From Rhopalosiphum padi (lineage: Eukaryota; Arthropoda; Insecta; Hemiptera; Aphididae), in NCBI RefSeq assembly GCF_020882245.1, contig NC_083599.1, positions 25,802,865-25,866,864 on the forward strand: a stretch of 64,000 nucleotides of DNA, given 5' to 3'. Shown piece after piece: positions 24,928 to 39,041 of this stretch; the stretch's first letter is position 1; every line of letters starts with the position of its first letter. The notes beneath the pieces are model-generated. The model ran no database searches. It was not told the origin of the DNA and worked only from the letters and a program-made list of their open reading frames with translations. A program made the position numbers and the translations under genes.

Positions 24928-27406
24928 CAGGGTTTTTTGACCCTATTTTTATGTTATACTACTATTAATTGACTATCAATTACATTCTATATTCATTACA
25001 CGTACATTGCATAAAACCATTATTATTATCAGAATCTTCTAGTCCATTGTTCAATGTAGGATGTTGATACTTTTCCAAGTGGTAGGAATGTGAATTCACG
25101 TCTCAGCATGCATCAAGTGATCTGCCTTACTACCATCTGAAAAAATGTTGTCGGTTAAATATGTATAATGGCTGGAGGAAAAAATGTTACTAATACATGC
25201 CATAACTGAAACGAAAATCTTTATATTACAACTAGTACGGGAAAACACTGAGCAATTCAGAAATGGAAATAATCAAACAAAAACTAACAAACAATCATCA
25301 TTCTTATTACAACATTTGTGAAAGCAGTTTGCAGTTGAAACTTAAATACTAATACGAATGTAAAACTGCAAGTAGATATGAAATATAAACATATAACAGA
25401 TGATAAGATATAATAATTTTGATAAGATAAAAAGATCGCACATATCTAGTAGAATGTTTTGTTGGATATTAATGTAAAATAAGTGTTTATTAAGAATACG
25501 CTTGTAGAGTAACTTAAAATTGATGTTTTTTAATAGACTATGACATAACCATACCTCAAAAATAATACGGATTTGAACATAATAATATCAAATCATAATT
25601 GAATAAAAGAACCGTTAAACATCTATTAAAACTAGACTATTTAAATTGCAATACTTTGGTTTATGATTTAATGAAAACCTAATTATGAAAAAAACGTAGA
25701 AATAATAAAAAGTTTTTTAAAGCTGAGGCATATTTTAAGAATGAAAATTAAAAAGCTCAATTTGTTTACCAATACTATATTCATATTTTTAACAAATTTC
25801 AATTGTTCCACTAATATTAATTTACTATTAATTACATTTTATATTCATTACAAGTACATTGCATAAAATCATTATTATTATCAGAATCTTCAAGTCCATG
25901 TTCAATGTAGGATGTTGAAACTTTCCCAATATTCCAAAAATGTAAATTTATGTCTCAGCATGCTTTGAGTGATCCACCATTATACTGCCACCTAAAAAAA
26001 AATATTCATATAAATATGTATAATGGTTGGAGAAATTATAATAATGATGATTGATCAGTAATAAAAGATATTAAAAATCTACCAGTGTTGTGTTGAATTT
26101 TAATGAAAAAAAATGTATAACAAAATATACTTGTACAATAACTTAAACTTGCAGATTTTCAATATGCAAAAAATATGAATTTTTAATATTTGTATAAATT
26201 ATTATGTAAAACCATGTTTTATAGTGTTTATGATGTATCAGCTTCATTGAAATATATGTATGTTAATAATGGTAAATAAGAATCATTTTTACAATCTAGT
26301 AGTAAAGGTTTTAAGACACTAACATGAGAATTGAGTGTTTTATAAGCAGCTAAAAATATGAATTTGTAATATTTGTATAAATTATTACGTAAAACTATGT
26401 TTTATAGTGTTTATGATGTATCACATTCAATGTAATACATGAATGTTAATGATGGTAAATAAGAAACATTTTTACAATCTAGTAGTAAAGGTTTTAAGAC
26501 ACTAACATGAGAATTGAGTTGTTTTATAAGATGCTAAAAATATGAATTTGTTATAATTGTATAAATTATTATGTAAAAGCATGCTTCATAGTGTTTATGC
26601 AGTTTCATCTTAAATATAATATATGAATGTTAATAATGGTAAATAAGAATCATTTTTACAATCTAGTAGTAAAGGTTTTAAGATACTAACATGAGAATTG
26701 AGTGTTTTTATAAGCAGCTAAAAAAATGAATTTGTAATATTTGTATAAATAATAATGAAAGAGCATGCTTCATAGTGTTTATGCAGTTTCATCTTAAATA
26801 TAATATATGAATGTTACTAATAGATAATAAGAATCATTTTCATAATCTAGTAGTCAAGGTTTCAAGATACTAACATGAGAATTGAGTGTTTTATAAGAAG
26901 TTAAAAATATGAATATGTAATATTTGTATAAATTATTATTTAAAACCATGTTTTATAGTGTTTATGAAGTATCAGCATCAATGAAATATATGAATGTTAC
27001 TAATATATAATAAGAATCATTTTCACAATCTAGTAGTCAAAGATTCAAGACACTAACATGAGAATTGAGTGTTTTATAAGAAGTTAAAAATATGAATTTT
27101 TAATAGTTATTTAAATCATTATGTAAAACTATGTTTTATAGTGTTTATGAAGTATCAGCATCAATGATGATATATATGAATGTTACTAATATATAATAAG
27201 AATCATTTTCACAATCTAGTAGTCAAGGTTTCAAGACACTAACATGAGAATTGAGTGTTTTATAAGAAGTTAAAAATATGAATTTGTAATATTTGTAAAA
27301 ATTATTATGTAGAACCATGTTTTATAGTGTTTAGGATGTATCAGCTTCAATGAAATATATGAATGTTAATGATGTTAAATAAGAATTATTTTCTTAATAT
27401 GAAGAT
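24928..27406 (+). repeat. Higher-order unit 13 (2,479 bp, n=5)
   Basis: The core matches cores 1 and 2 (GGCTGGAGG, CTAATATTAATT). The array matches that of unit 2, including GATTCAAG. Block B remnant at 26016; array 26168-27393 with seven starts. Its five extra bases lie in the array, near 26520, 26707 and 27167. Confidence 0.9.
25161..25352 (+). pseudogene. Block A ORF copy, decayed, TTAC variant
   Basis: The same variant as in cores 1 and 2 but over 21 kb away, so that segment was copied at long range. Confidence 0.55.
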
Positions 27407-29328
27407 CAGGGTTTTTTTGACCCTTATTTTTATGTTATACTACTATTAATTGACTATCAATTACATTCTATATTCATTACACGTACATTGCATAAAACCA
27501 TTATTATTATCAGAATCTTCTAGTCCATTGTTCAATGTAGGATGTTGATACTTTTCCAAGTGGTAGGAATGTGAATTCACGTCTCATTATGCATCAAGTG
27601 ATCTGCCGTACTACCATCCGAAAAAATGTAGTCGGTTAAATATGTATAATGGTTGGAGGAAAAAATGTCACTCATACATGCCATAACTGAAACGAAAATC
27701 TTTATATTACAACTAGTACGGGAAAACACTGAGCAATTCAGAAATGGAAATAATCAAACAAAAACTAACAAACAATCATCATTCTTATTACAACATTTGT
27801 GAAACCACTTTGCAGTTGAAACTTAAATACTAATACGAATGTAAAACTGGAAATAGATATGAAATATAAATATATAACAGATGATAAGATATAATAATTT
27901 TGATAAGACAAAAAAAGATCGTACAATATCTACTAGAATGTTTTGTTGGATATTAATGTAAAATAAGTGTTTATTAAGAATAAGCTTGTAGAGTAACTTA
28001 AAATTGCTGTTTTTTAATAGACTATGACATAACCATACCTCAAAAATAATACGGATTTGAACATAATAATATCAAATCATAATTGAATAAAAGAACCGTT
28101 AAACATCTATTAAAACTAGACTATTTAAATTGCAATACTTTGGTTTATGATTTAATGAAAACCTAATTATGAAAAAAACGTAGAAATAATAAAAAGTTTT
28201 TTAAAGCTGAGGCATATTTTAAGAATGAAAATTAAAAAGCTCAATTTGTTTACCAATACTATATTCATATTTTTAACAAATTTCAATTGTTCCACTACTA
28301 TTAATTTACTATAGATTACATTTTATATTCATTACAAGTACATTGCTTAAAATCATTATTATTATCAGAATCTTCAAGTCCATGTTCAATGTAGGATGTT
28401 GAAACTTTCCCAATATTCCAAAAATGTTAATTTATGTCTCAGCATGCTTTGAGTGATCCACCATTATACTGCCACCTAAAAAAAAAATATTCATATAAAT
28501 ATGTATAATGGTTGGAGAAATTATAATAATGATGATTGATCAGTAATAAAAGATAATAAAAATCTACCAGAGTGTTGTGTTGAATTTTAATGAAAAAAAA
28601 ATATACTTTGTACAATAACTTAAACTTGCTGATTTTTAATATGAAAAAAAATATAAATTTGTAATATTTGTATAAAATTATTATGTAAAACCATGTTTTA
28701 TAGTGCTTATGATGTATCAGCTTCATTGAAATATATGTATGTTAATAATGGTAAATAAGAATCATTTTCACAATCTATTAGTCAAGGTTTTAAGACACAT
28801 GAGAATTGAGTGTTTTATAAGAAGTTAAAAATATGAATATGTAATATTTGTATAAATTATTATTTAAAACCATGTTTTATAGTGTTTATGAAGTATCAGC
28901 ATCAATGAAATATATGAATGTTAATATTGGTAAATAAGAATCATTTTCACAATCTAGTAGTCAAGATTTGAAGATACTAACATGAGAATTGAGTGTTTTA
29001 TAAGAAGTTAAAAATATGAAATTGTAATATTTGTATAAATTATTATGTAGAATAATATTTTATAGTGTTTATGAATTATCAGCATAAATGATATATATGA
29101 ATGTTACTAATATATAATAAGAATCATTTTCACAATCTAGTAGTCAAGGTTTCAAGACACTAACATGAGAATTGAGTGTTTTATAAGAAGTTAAAAATAT
29201 GAATTTGTAATATTTGTAAAAATTATTATGTAAGAACCATGTTTTATAGTGTTTAGGATGTATCAGCTTCAATGAAATATATGAATGTTAATGATGTTAA
29301 ATAAGAATTATTTTCTTAATATGAAGAT
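27407..29328 (+). repeat. Higher-order unit 14 (1,922 bp, n=2)
   Basis: Block B remnant at 28501; array 28647-29315 with four starts. It has many single-base insertions relative to its siblings, including a seventh T in the inverted-repeat loop, an extra A in the block B A-run and ACTTTGTAC near 28606. Confidence 0.9.
27642..27833 (+). pseudogene. Block A ORF copy, stop at codon 15
   Basis: Intermediate class. Two extra bases in the inverted-repeat region put this ATG 235 rather than 233 bp after its marker. No indel lies inside the frame. Confidence 0.55.
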
Positions 29329-31249
29329 CAGGGTTTTTTGACCCTATTTTTATGTTATAACTACTATTAATTGACTATCAATTACATTCTATATTCATTA
29401 CACGTACATTGCATAAAACCATTATTATTATCAGAATCTTCTAGTCCATTGTTCAATGTAGGATGTTGATACTTTTTCCAAGTGGTAGGAATGTGAATTC
29501 ACGTCTCATTATGCATCAAGTGATCTGCCGTACTACCATCTGAAAAAATGTAGTCGGTTAAATATGTATAATGGTTGGAGGAAAAAATGTCACTCATACA
29601 TGCCATAACTGAAACGAAAATCTTTATATTACAACTAGTACGGGAAAACACTGAGCAATTCAGAAATGGAAATAATCAAACAAAAACTAACAAACAATCA
29701 TCATTCTTATTACAACATTTGTGAAACCACTTTGCAGTTGAAACTTAAATACTAATACGAATGTAAAACTGGAAATAGATATGAAATATAAATATATAAC
29801 AGATGATAAGATATAATAATTTTGATAAGACAAAAAAGATCGTACATATCTACTAGAATGTTTTGTTGGATATTAATGTAAAATAAGTGTTTATTAAGAA
29901 TAAGCTTGTAGAGTAACTTTAAAATTGCTGTTTTTTAATAGACTATGACATAACCATACCTCAAAAATAATACGGATTTGAACATAATAATATCAAATCA
30001 TAATTGAATAAAAGAACCGTTAAACATCTATTAAAACTAGACTATTTAAATTGCAATACTTTGGTTTATGATTTAATGAAAACCTAATTATGAAAAAAAC
30101 GTAGAAATAATAAAAAGTTTTTTAAAGCTGAGGCATATTTTAAGAATGAAAATTAAAAAGCTCAATTTGTTTACCAATACTATATTCATATTTTTAACAA
30201 ATTTCAATTGTTCCACTACTATTAATTTACTATAGATTACATTTTATATTCATTACAAGTACATTGCTTAAAATCATTATTATTATCAGAATCTTCAAGT
30301 CCATGTTCAATGTAGGATGTTGAAACTTTCCCCAATATTCCAAAAATGTTAATTTATGTCTCAGCATGCTTTGAGTGATCCACCATTATACTGCCACCTA
30401 AAAAAAAATATTCATATAAATATGTATAATGGTTGGAGAAATTATAATAATGATGATTGATCAGTAATAAAAGATAATAAAAATCTACCAGAGTGTTGTG
30501 TTGAATTTTAATGAAAAAAAAATATACTTGTACAATAACTTAAACTTGCTGATTTTCAATATGCAGAAAATATGAATTTTTAATATTTGTATAAATTATT
30601 ATGTAAAACCATGTTTTATAGTGCTTATGATGTATCAGCTTCATTGAAATATATGTATGTTAATAATGGTAAATAAGAATCATTTTCACAATCTAGTAGT
30701 CAAGGTTTTAAGACACTAACATGAGAATTGAGTGTTTTATAAGAAGTTAAAAATATGAATATGTAATATTTGTATAAATTATTATTTAAAACCATGTTTT
30801 ATAGTGTTTATGAAGTATCAGCATCAATGAAATATATGAATGTTAATATTGGTAAATAAGAATCATTTTCACAATCTAGTAGTCAAGGTTTGAAGATACT
30901 AACATGAGAATTGAGTGTTTTATAAGAAGTTAAAAATATGAAATTGTAATATTTGTATAAATTATTATGTAGAATAATATTTTATAGTGTTTATGAATTA
31001 TCAGCATAAATGATATATATGAATGTTACTAATATATAATAAGAATCATTTTCACAATCTAGTAGTCAAGGTCTCAAGACACTAACATGAGAATTGAGTG
31101 TTTTATAAGAAGTTAAAAATATGAATTTGTAATATTTGTAAAAATTATTATGTAGAACCATGTTTTATAGTGTTTAGGATGTATCAGCTTCAATGAAATA
31201 TATGAAAGTTAATGATGTTAAATAAGAATAATTTTCTTAATATGAAGAT
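29329..31249 (+). repeat. Higher-order unit 15 (1,921 bp, n=2)
   Basis: Block B remnant at 30422; array 30565-31236 with four starts. Extra single bases occur near 29359, 29475, 29919 and 30330. Confidence 0.9.
29564..29755 (+). pseudogene. Block A ORF copy, stop at codon 15
   Basis: Intermediate class, again 235 bp from its marker because of extra bases near 29359 and 29475. The frame itself has none. Confidence 0.55.
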
Positions 31250-33167
31250 CAGGGTTTTTTGACCCTATTTTTATGTTACACTACTATTAATTGACTATCA
31301 ATTACATTCTATATTCATTACACGTACATTGCATAAAACCATTATTATTATCAGAATCTTCTAGTCCATTGTTCAATGTAGGATGTTGATACTTTTCCAA
31401 GTGGTAGGAATGTGAATTCACGTCTCAGCATGCATCAAGTGATCTGCCTTACTACCATCTGAAAAAATGTTGTCGGTTAAATATGTATAATGGTTGGAGG
31501 AAAAAATGTCACTAATACATGCCATAACTGAAACGAAAATCTTTATATTACAACTAGTACGGGAAAACACTGAGCAATTCAGAAATGGAAATAATCAAAC
31601 AAAAACTAACAAACAATCATCATTCTTATTACAACATTTGTGAAACCACTTTGCAGTTGAAACTTAAATACTAATACGAATGTAAAACTGGAAATAGATA
31701 TGAAATATAAATATATAACAGATGATAAGATATAATAATTTTGATAAGACAAAAAAGATCGTACATATCTACTAGAATGTTTTGTTGGATATTAATGTAA
31801 AATAAGTGTTTATTAAGAATAAGCTTGTAGAGTAACTTAAAATTGCTGTTTTTTAATAGACTATGACATAACCATACCTTAAAAATAATACGGATTTGAA
31901 CATAATAATATCAAATCATAATTGAATAAAAGAACCGTTAAACATCTATTAAAACTAGACTATTTAAATTGCAATACTTTGGTTTATGATTTAATGAAAA
32001 CCTAATTATGAAAAAAACGTAGAAATAATAAAAAGTTTTTTAAAGCTGAGGCATATTTTAAGAATGAAAATTAAAAAGCTCAATTTGTTTACCAATACTA
32101 TATTCATATTTTTAACAAATTTCAATTGTTCCACTACTATTAATTTACTATAGATTACATTTTATATTCATTACAAGTACATTGCTTAAAATCATTATTA
32201 TTATCAGAATCTTCAAGTCCATGTTCAATGTAGGATGTTGAAACTTTCCCAATATTCCAAAAATGTTAATTTATGTCTCAGCATGCTTTGAGTGATCCAC
32301 CATTATACTGCCACCTAAAAAAAAAATATTCATATAAATATGTATAATGGTTGGAGAAATTATAATAATGATGATTGATCAGTAATAAAAGATAATAAAA
32401 ATCTACCAGAGTGTTGTGTTGAATTTTAATGAAAAAAAAATATACTTGTACAATAACTTAAACTTGCTGATTTTTAATATGAAAAAAATATAAATTTGTA
32501 ATATTTGTATAAATTATTATGTAAAACCATGTTTTATAGTGCTTATGATGTATCAGCTTCATTGAAATATATGTATGTTAATAATGGTAAATAAGAATCA
32601 TTTTCACAATCTAGTAGTCAAGGTTTTAAGATACTAACATGAGAATTGAGTGTTTTATAAGAAGTTAAAAATATGAATATGTAATATTTGTATAAATTAT
32701 TATTTAAAACCATGTTTTATAGTGTTTATGAAGTATCAGCATCAATGAAATATATGAATGTTAATATTGGTAAATAAGAATCATTTTCACAATCTAGTAG
32801 TCAAGGTTTGAAGATACTAACATGAGAATTGAGTGTTTTATAAGAAGTTAAAAATATGAAATTGTAATATTTGTATAAATTATTATGTAGAATAATATTT
32901 TATAGTGTTTATGAATTATCAGCATAAATGATATATATGAATGTTACTAATATATAATAAGAATCATTTTCACAATCTAGTAGTCAAGGTCTCAAGACAC
33001 TAACATGAGAATTGAGTGTTTTATAAGAAGTTAAAAATATGAATTTGTAATATTTGTAAAAATTATTATGTAGAACCATGTTTTATAGTGTTTAGGATGT
33101 ATCAGCTTCAATGAAATATATGAATGTTAATGATGTTAAATAAGAATAATTTTCTTAATATGAAGAT
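31250..33167 (+). repeat. Higher-order unit 16 (1,918 bp, n=2)
   Basis: Block B remnant at 32340; array 32483-33154 with four starts. The insertion-rich pattern of the two preceding units has ended. Confidence 0.9.
31483..31674 (+). pseudogene. Block A ORF copy, decayed class
   Basis: Main decayed class, core 16. Confidence 0.55.
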
Positions 33168-33400
33168 CAGGGTTTTTTGACCCTATTTTTATGTTACACT
33201 ACTATTAATTGACTATCAATTACATTCTATGTTCATTACACGTACATTGCATAAAACCATTATTATTATCAGAATCTTCTAGTCCATTGTTCAATGTAGG
33301 ATGTTGATACTTTTCCAAGTGGTAGGAATGTGAATTCACGTCTCAGCATGCATCAAGTGATCTGCCTTACTACCATCTGAAAAAATGTTGTCGGTTAAAT

Positions 33401-33592
33401 ATGTATAATGGTTGGAGGAAAAAATGTCACTAATACATGCCATAACTGAAACGAAAATCTTTATATTACAACTAGTACGGGAAAACACTGAGCAATTCAG
33501 AAATGGAAATAATCAAACAAAAACTAACAAACAATCATCATTCTTATTACAACATTTGTGAAACCACTTTGCAGTTGAAACTTAAATACTAA
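33401..33592 (+). pseudogene. Block A ORF copy, decayed class
   Basis: Main decayed class, core 17. Confidence 0.55.
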
Positions 33593-34430
33593 TACGAATG
33601 TAAAACTGGAAATAGATATGAAATATAAATATATAACAGATGATAAGATATAATAATTTTGATAAGACAAAAAAGATCGTACATATCTACTAGAATGTTT
33701 TGTTGGATATTAATGTAAAATAAGTGTTTATTAAGAATAAGCTTGTAGAGTAACTTAAAATTGCTGTTTTTTAATAGACTATGACATAACCATACCTCAA
33801 AAATAATACGGATTTGAACATAATAATATCAAATCATAATTGAATAAAAGAACCGTTAAACATCTATTAAAACTAGACTATTTAAATTGCAATACTTTGG
33901 TTTATGATTTAATGAAAACCTAATTATGAAAAAAACGTAGAAATAATAAAAAGTTTTTTAAAGCTGAGGCATATTTTAAGAATGAAAATTAAAAAGCTCA
34001 ATTTGTTTACCAATACTATATTCATATTTTTAACAAATTTCAATTGTTCCACTACTATTAATTTACTATAGATTACATTTTATATTCATTACAAGTACAT
34101 TGCTTAAAATCATTATTATTATCAGAATCTTCAAGTCCATGTTCAATGTAGGATGTTGAAACTTTCCCAATATTCCAAAAATGTTAATTTATGTCTCAGC
34201 ATGCTTTGAGTGATCCACCATTATACTGCCACCTAAAAAAAAATATTCATATAAATATGTATAATGGTTGGAGAAATTATAATAATGATGATTGATCAGT
34301 AATAAAAGATAATAAAAATCTACCAGAGTGTTGTGTTGAATTTTAATGAAAAAAAAATATACTTGTACAATAACTTAAACTTGCTGATTTTTAATATGAA
34401 AAAAATATAAATTTGTAATATTTGTATTAA

Positions 34431-34470
34431 TTATTAAAATATTAAATAAATATTAAAATAATATATATTA
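34431..34470 (+). repeat. A/T-only patch replacing start of first monomer (unit 17)
   Basis: A 40-bp stretch of only A and T (TTATTAAAATATTAAATAAA and on) replaces about 64 bp of a monomer, including the usual ATGTTTTATAG start. Net loss is 24 bp. Confidence 0.7.
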
Positions 34471-36033
34471 TATGAATGTTAATAATGGTAAATAAGAATC
34501 ATTTTTATAATCTAGTAGTAAAGGTTTTAAAACACTAACATGAGAATTGAATGTTTTATAAGCAGATAAAAATATGAATTTTTAATAGTTGTATAAATCA
34601 TTATGTAAAACTATGTTTTATAGTGTTTATGATGTATCAGCTTCAATGCAATACATGAATGTTAATGATGGTAAATAAGAAACATTTTTACAATCTAGTA
34701 GTAAAGGTTTTAAGACACTAACATGAGAATTGAGTGTTTTATAAGATGCTAAAAATATGAATTTGTTATATTTGTATAAATTATTATGTAAAATCATGCT
34801 TCATAGTGTTTATGCAGTGTCATCTTAAATGAAATATATGAATGTTAATAATGGTAAATAAGAATCATTTTTATAATCTAGTAGTAAAGGTTTTAAGACA
34901 CTAACATGAGAATTGAATGTTTTATAAGCAGCTAAAAATATGAATTTTTAATAGTTGTTTAAATCATTATGTAAAACTATGTTTTATAGTGTTTATGATG
35001 TATCAGCTTCAATGCAATACATGAATGTTAATAATGGTAAATAAGAATCATTTTTACAATCTAGTAGTAAAGGTTTTAAGACACTAACATGAGAATTGAG
35101 TGTTTTATAAGATGCTAAAAATATGAATTTGTAATATTTGTATAAATAATAATGAAAGAGCATGCTTCATAGTGTTTATGCAGTTTCATCTTAAATATAA
35201 TATAGGAATGTTACTTATAGATAATAAGAATCATTTTCATAATCTAGTAGTCAAGGTTTCAAGACACTAACATGAGAATTGAGTGTTTTATAAGAAGTTA
35301 AAAATATGAATTTGTAATATTTGTAAAAATTATTATGTAGAACCATGTTTTATAGTGTTTATGAATTATCAGCATAAATGATATATATGAATGTAACTAA
35401 TAGATAATAAGTATCATTTTCATAATCTAGTAGTCAAGGTTTCAAGACACTAACATGAGAATTGAGTGTTTTATAAGAAGTTAAAAATATGAAATTGTAA
35501 TATTTGTATAAATTATTATGTAGAATAATATTTTATAGTGTTTATGAATTATCAGCATAAATGATATATATGAATGTTACTAATATATAATAAGAATCAT
35601 TTTCACAATCTAGTAGTCAAGGTCTCAAGACACTAACATGAGAATTGAGTGTTTTATAAGAAGTTAAAAATATGAATTTGTAATATTTGTAAAAATTATT
35701 ATGTAGAACCATGTTTTATAGTGTTTAGGATGTATCAGCTTCAATGAAATATATGAATGTTAATGATGTTAAATAAGAATAATTTTCTTAATATGAAGAT
35801 CAGGGTTTTTTGACCCTATTTTTATGTTACACTACTATTAATTGACTATCAATTACATTCTATATTCATTACACGTACATTGCATAAAACCATTATTATT
35901 ATCAGAATCTTCTAGTCCATTGTTCAATGTAGGATGTTGATACTTTTCCAAGTGGTAGGAATGTGAATTCACGTCTCAGCATGCATCAAGTGATCTGCCT
36001 TACTACCATCTGAAAAAATGTTGTCGGTTAAAT

Positions 36034-36225
36034 ATGTATAATGGTTGGAGGAAAAAATGTCACTAATACATGCCATAACTGAAACGAAAATCTTTATATT
36101 ACAACTAGTACGGGAAAACACTGAGCAATTCAGAAATGGAAATAATCAAACAAAAACTAACAAACAATCATCATTCTTATTACAACATTTGTGAAACCAC
36201 TTTGCAGTTGAAACTTATATACTAA
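36034..36225 (+). pseudogene. Block A ORF copy, decayed class, K62I
   Basis: Decayed class with CTTATATAC at the 3' end (K62I), shared only with the next unit. Confidence 0.55.
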
Positions 36226-37063
36226 TACGAATGTAAAACTGGAAATAGATATGAAATATAAATATATAACAGATGATAAGATATAATAATTTTGATAAGA
36301 CAAAAAAGATCTTACATATCTACTAGAATGTTTTGTTGGATATTAATGTAAAATAAGTGTTTATTAAGAATAAGCTTGTAGAGTAACTTAAAATTGCTGT
36401 TTTTTAATAGACTATGACATAACCATACCTCAAAAATAATACGGATTTGAACATAATAATATCAAATCATAATTGAATAAAAGAACCGTTAAACATCTAT
36501 TAAAACTAGACTATTTAAATTGCAATACTTTGGTTTATAATTTAATGAAAACCTAATTATGAAAAAAACGTAGAAATAATAAAAAGTTTTTTAAAGCTGA
36601 GGCATATTTTAAGAATGAAAATTAAAAAGCTCAATTTGTTTACCAATACTATATTCATATTTTTAACAAATTTCAATTGTTCCACTACTATTAATTTATT
36701 ATAGATTACATTTTATATTCATTACAAGTACATTGCTTAAAATCATTATTATTATCAGAATCTTCAAGTCCATGTTCAATGTAGGATGTTGAAACTTTCC
36801 CAATATTCCAAAAATGTTAATTTATGTCTCAGCATGCTTTGAGTGATCCACCATTATACTGCCACCTAAAAAAAAATATTCATATAAATATGTATAATGG
36901 TTGGAGAAATTATAATAATGATGATTGATCAGTAATAAAAGATAATAAAAATCTACCAGAGTGTTGTGTTGAATTTTAATGAAAAAAAAATATACTTGTA
37001 CAATAACTTAAACTTGCTGATTTTTAATATGAAAAAAATATAAATTTGTAATATTTGTATTAA

Positions 37064-37103
37064 TTATTAAAATATTAAATAAATATTAAAATAATATATA
37101 TTA
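37064..37103 (+). repeat. A/T-only patch, second copy (unit 18)
   Basis: Same patch as at 34431, 2,633 bp downstream. Confidence 0.7.
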
Positions 37104-38849
37104 TATGAATGTTAATAATGGTAAATAAGAATCATTTTTATAATCTAGTAGTAAAGGTTTTAAAACACTAACATGAGAATTGAATGTTTTATAAGCAGAT
37201 AAAAATATGAATTTTTAATAGTTGTATAAATCATTATGTAAAACTATGTTTTATAGTGTTTATGATGTATCAGCTTCAATGCAATACATGAATGTTAATG
37301 ATGGTAAATAAGAAACATTTTTACAATCTAGTAGTAAAGGTTTTAAGACACTAACATGAGAATTGAGTGTTTTATAAGATGCTAAAAATATGAATTTGTT
37401 ATATTTGTATAAATTATTATGTAAAATCATGCTTCATAGTGTTTATGCAGTGTCATCTTAAATGAAATATATGAATGTTAATAATGGTAAATAAGAATCA
37501 TTTTTATAATCTAGTAGTAAAGGTTTTAAGACACTAACATGAGAATTGAATGTTTTATAAGCAGCTAAAAATATGAATTTTTAATAGTTGTTTAAATCAT
37601 TATGTAAAACTATGTTTTATAGTGTTTATGATGTATCAGCTTCAATGCAATACATGAATGTTAATAATGGTAAATAAGAATCATTTTTACAATCTAGTAG
37701 TAAAGGTTTTAAGACACTAACATGAGAATTGAGTGTTTTATAAGATGCTAAAAATATGAATTTGTAATATTTGTATAAATAATAATGAAAGAGCATGCTT
37801 CATAGTGTTTATGCAGTTTCATCTTAAATATAATATATGAATGTTACTAATAGATAATAAGAATCATTTTCATAATCTAGTAGTCAAGGTTTCAAGACAC
37901 TAACATGAGAATTGAGTGTTTTATAAGAAGTTAAAAATATGAATTTGTAATATTTGTAAAAATTATTATGTAGAACCATGTTTTATAGTGTTTATGAATT
38001 ATCAGCATAAATGATATATATGAATGTTACTAATAGATAATAAGTATCATTTTCATAATCTAGTAGTCAAGGTTTCAAGACACTAACATGAGAATTGAGT
38101 GTTTTATAAGAAGTTAAAAATATGAAATTGTAATATTTGTATAAATTATTATGTAGAATAATATTTTATAGTGTTTATGAATTATCAGCATAAATGATAT
38201 ATATGAATGTTACTAATAGATAATAAGAATCATTTTCACAATCTAGTAGTCAAGGTTTCAAGACACTAACATGAGAATTGAGTGTTTTATAAGAAGTTAA
38301 AAATATGAAATTGTAATATTTGTATAAATTATTATGTAGAATAATATTTTATAGTGTTTATGAATTATCAGCATAAATGATATATATGAATGTTACTAAT
38401 ATATAATAAGAATCATTTTCACAATCTAGTAGTCAAGGTCTCAAGACACTAACATGAGAATTGAGTGTTTTATAAGAAGTTAAAAATATGAATTTGTAAT
38501 ATTTGTAAAAATTATTATGTAGAACCATGTTTTATAGTGTTTAGGATGTATCAGCTTCAATGAAATATATGAATGTTAATGATGTTAAATAAGAATAATT
38601 TTCTTAATATGAAGATCAGGGTTTTTTGACCCTATTTTTATGTTACACTACTATTAATTGACTATCAATTACATTCTATATTCATTACACGTACATTGCA
38701 TAAAACCATTATTATTATCAGAATCTTCTAGTCCATTGTTCAATGTAGGATGTTGATACTTTTCCAAGTGGTAGGAATGTGAATTCACGTCTCAGCATGC
38801 ATCAAGTGATCTGCCTTACTACCATCTGAAAAAATGTTGTCGGTTAAAT

Positions 38850-39041
38850 ATGTATAATGGTTGGAGGAAAAAATGTCACTAATACATGCCATAACTGAAA
38901 CGAAAATCTTTATATTACAACTAGTACGGGAAAACACTGAGCAATTCAGAAATGGAAATAATCAAACAAAAACTAACAAACAATCATCATTCTTATTACA
39001 ACATTTGTGAAACCACTTTGCAGTTGAAACTTATATACTAA
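38850..39041 (+). pseudogene. Block A ORF copy, decayed class, K62I
   Basis: Shares K62I with the copy one unit (2,816 bp) upstream. Confidence 0.55.

Larger units (their letters stand above)
33168..35800 (+). repeat. Higher-order unit 17 (2,633 bp, n=6 less 24)
   Basis: Block B remnant at 34257; array about 34400-35787. The first monomer is rearranged and lacks its ATGTTTTATAG start; seven regular starts follow from 34613. Confidence 0.9.
35801..38616 (+). repeat. Higher-order unit 18 (2,816 bp, n=7 less 24)
   Basis: Copy of unit 17 with one extra monomer. Block B remnant at 36890; array about 37033-38603 with the same rearranged first monomer and eight regular starts from 37246. Confidence 0.9.

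Noticed and set aside
28439..28726. Minus-strand ORF of 95 codons
   Set aside because: It is the same antisense region, kept open only by one-base insertions near 28490, 28607, 28648 and 28675 that are absent from sister units. It is probably an artefact of consensus errors.
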